DNA of 6,077 bases from Motiliproteus sp048265065 (GTDB taxonomy: Bacteria > Pseudomonadota > Gammaproteobacteria > Pseudomonadales > Balneatricaceae). The notes below the pieces were generated by a model that worked only from the letters and a program-made list of their open reading frames with translations, was not told the DNA's origin and searched no databases. The DNA is taken from positions 1-6,077 of the forward strand of contig JBLXCH010000173.1 in assembly GCA_048265065.1 (NCBI GenBank). Reading direction: 5' to 3'. The position numbers were made by a program, and so were the translations under genes. Positions 5,340-6,077 of this stretch are shown here, one piece after another; the stretch's first letter is position 1; each line of letters begins with the position of its first letter.

Positions 5340-5948
5340 ATGGATGGTCGAATTACAGAAATATTTGAGAAGCTCAAACACGAAGTAAATATTCTTCATG
5401 TTAAATGGACTTACTATCGGCAGCTCTACGCCTCAAAATCAGAAGATATTGAGCTTCTTAACAGGCATGGCTCAAATGTGTTTTATATGTTTCAAATCCA
5501 GACGCTTGATGAAGTCTGCCTGATTTTTAGTAAGCTCACAGACCCAAACAAACAGGGTAGCAACGAAAACCTAAGCCTTAAACAGTTGATCGTCTATGCA
5601 AGTGATAGTTCAGAGCCTGAGTTCGCACAAACACTCAAACACAAATTCGAAAAATTAAAAGCAGCATGCGAAAATTTTAGGCTACTTCGCAATAAGCGTA
5701 TTGCTCATGCTGATCTTACTCATGGACTTGGAGCCGAAAGTGAGCCACTACCTGGAATATCAAGAGAATATGTTGAAAATGCTTTGAGTTTTCTTCGTGA
5801 TCTTATGAATCATTTCGAGCTACATTATCGAGACTCACAAACGGCATATGATATGGTCATTATTCCTTTCACGTCAGACGGGAATAAACTTTTGAAAGCC
5901 CTGAGAAATGCTGAAAAATACGAAGCTCTGGAAGCAGAAAACGCATAA
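5340..5948 (+). CDS. HEPN-domain protein of the AbiU2 type (putative abortive-infection RNase)
   Basis: The protein has 202 residues; the start is ATG 5340 with AAAGGA (5327-5332) as Shine-Dalgarno, just inside cassette 2. Residues 45-85 contain FYMFQIQTLDEVCLIFSKLT followed by DP and NENLSLKQLI, which matches the pattern of AbiU2-type HEPN domains. Residues 117-123 read RNKRIAH, an R-x5-H form of the HEPN R-x4-6-H catalytic motif, followed by ADL as in relatives. The protein is mostly helical with no signal peptide or membrane segment. HEPN proteins of this kind usually act as metal-independent RNases or as the toxin half of an abortive-infection pair. No nucleotidyltransferase partner lies beside it here. 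Its cassette neighbour has a TIR-like domain, so both genes may be independent defence cargo. Domain call is good; activity is inferred. Confidence 0.82.
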   Translation: MDGRITEIFEKLKHEVNILHVKWTYYRQLYASKSEDIELLNRHGSNVFYMFQIQTLDEVCLIFSKLTDPNKQGSNENLSLKQLIVYASDSSEPEFAQTLKHKFEKLKAACENFRLLRNKRIAHADLTHGLGAESEPLPGISREYVENALSFLRDLMNHFELHYRDSQTAYDMVIIPFTSDGNKLLKALRNAEKYEALEAENA

Positions 5949-5949
5949 C
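5942..5949 (+). repeat. CGCATAAC R''-box-like end of cassette 2
   Basis: This is the exact reverse complement of GTTATGCG at 5318-5325 and 4350-4357. It overlaps the stop codon of the HEPN gene (GCA TAA C), a common arrangement at cassette ends. The partner L'', L' and R' boxes are not clear in the following 100 bases; an AAGG (5954-5957) and CCTT (6013-6016) pairing before GTAAATT at 6023 is the best weak candidate. Confidence 0.5.
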
Positions 5950-6077
5950 AAATAAGGATAGGTGGCGCGAAGCCGCCACCTGATCCGGGTGTTGAACAAG
6001 CCCGGCCAGATGCCTTTATAAGGTAAATTACGGCGTGCGGTGCATGGCGGTTTTGGTGGCAGGCACGCGCGGTGACT
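5950..6077. other. GC-rich right flank with two hairpins, no gene seen
   Basis: Composition returns to that of the left flank. GGTGGCG (5961-5967) pairs with CGCCACC (5974-5980) around a 6-base loop, and CCGGG (5985-5989) pairs with CCCGG (6001-6005). Neither is followed by a T-tract, but the first lies right after the HEPN stop codon and could end or stabilise the transcript. CCTTTATAAGG at 6013-6023 is a small palindrome. Nothing in the remaining bases can be identified as coding. Confidence 0.4.

Larger units (their letters stand above)
5319..5949 (+). mobile_element. Integron-type gene cassette 2 (AbiU2-type HEPN gene), right end unclear
   Basis: The unit begins at the crossover point of the attC-like site, has a 21-base leader and one plus-strand gene. 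It reaches CGCATAAC at 5942-5949, an exact reverse complement of its own first bases (GTTATGCG). The TAA stop lies inside that box. The rest of the attC (L boxes and R') cannot be found confidently downstream, so the right end is given only as far as the R''-like box and may be truncated or divergent. Confidence 0.5.

Noticed and set aside
1..6077. tRNA genes, rRNA genes, CRISPR arrays, insertion sequences
   Set aside because: I saw no tandem spaced repeats, cloverleaf-like sequence or transposase-like protein. An integrase or Xre-like gene was also looked for and not seen.

Overview
The window looks like part of a conjugative element or genomic island from a gammaproteobacterium, probably Pseudomonas or a relative. 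This rests on an accessory CsrA/RsmA paralogue, a secreted HNH nuclease and a KfrA-type fragment, all in GC-rich DNA, followed by a visibly more AT-rich cargo block of defence-type genes. The species assignment is inference; no core gene is present.

Left part (1-1523, GC-rich): an uninformative leader, a truncated KfrA-like DNA-binding domain (275-433), a secreted six-cysteine HNH nuclease (487-1266) and a small CsrA/RsmA-family translational regulator (1317-1523). A mostly empty stretch (1524-2224) marks the change in composition.

Middle part (2225-4349): a 447-residue protein with an N-terminal CxxC...CxxC zinc ribbon and a C-terminal RES (NAD+-degrading toxin) domain, with no Xre antitoxin beside it. 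Downstream lie a structured hairpin, a frameshifted minus-strand remnant and a gene-poor stretch.

Right part (4350-5949): two plus-strand genes packaged like integron gene cassettes. One encodes an unknown N-terminal domain fused to a TIR/nucleoside-deoxyribosyltransferase-like domain. The other encodes an AbiU2-type HEPN protein (candidate RNase). Between them is a 90-base attC-like site with matching R boxes, L boxes with one unpaired base, and a terminal stem. GTTATGCG also opens the first cassette, and its exact reverse complement closes the second. No integron integrase is in the window. The last 128 bases return to GC-rich DNA with hairpins.

The most interesting signal is regulatory. 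The Shine-Dalgarno sequences of both the csrA paralogue and the RES gene sit in ANGGAN hexaloops closed by perfect 4-bp stems, the textbook high-affinity CsrA/RsmA site. This suggests that the element-borne CsrA controls its own translation and silences a standalone RES toxin in place of a protein antitoxin. That is a hypothesis from sequence alone.
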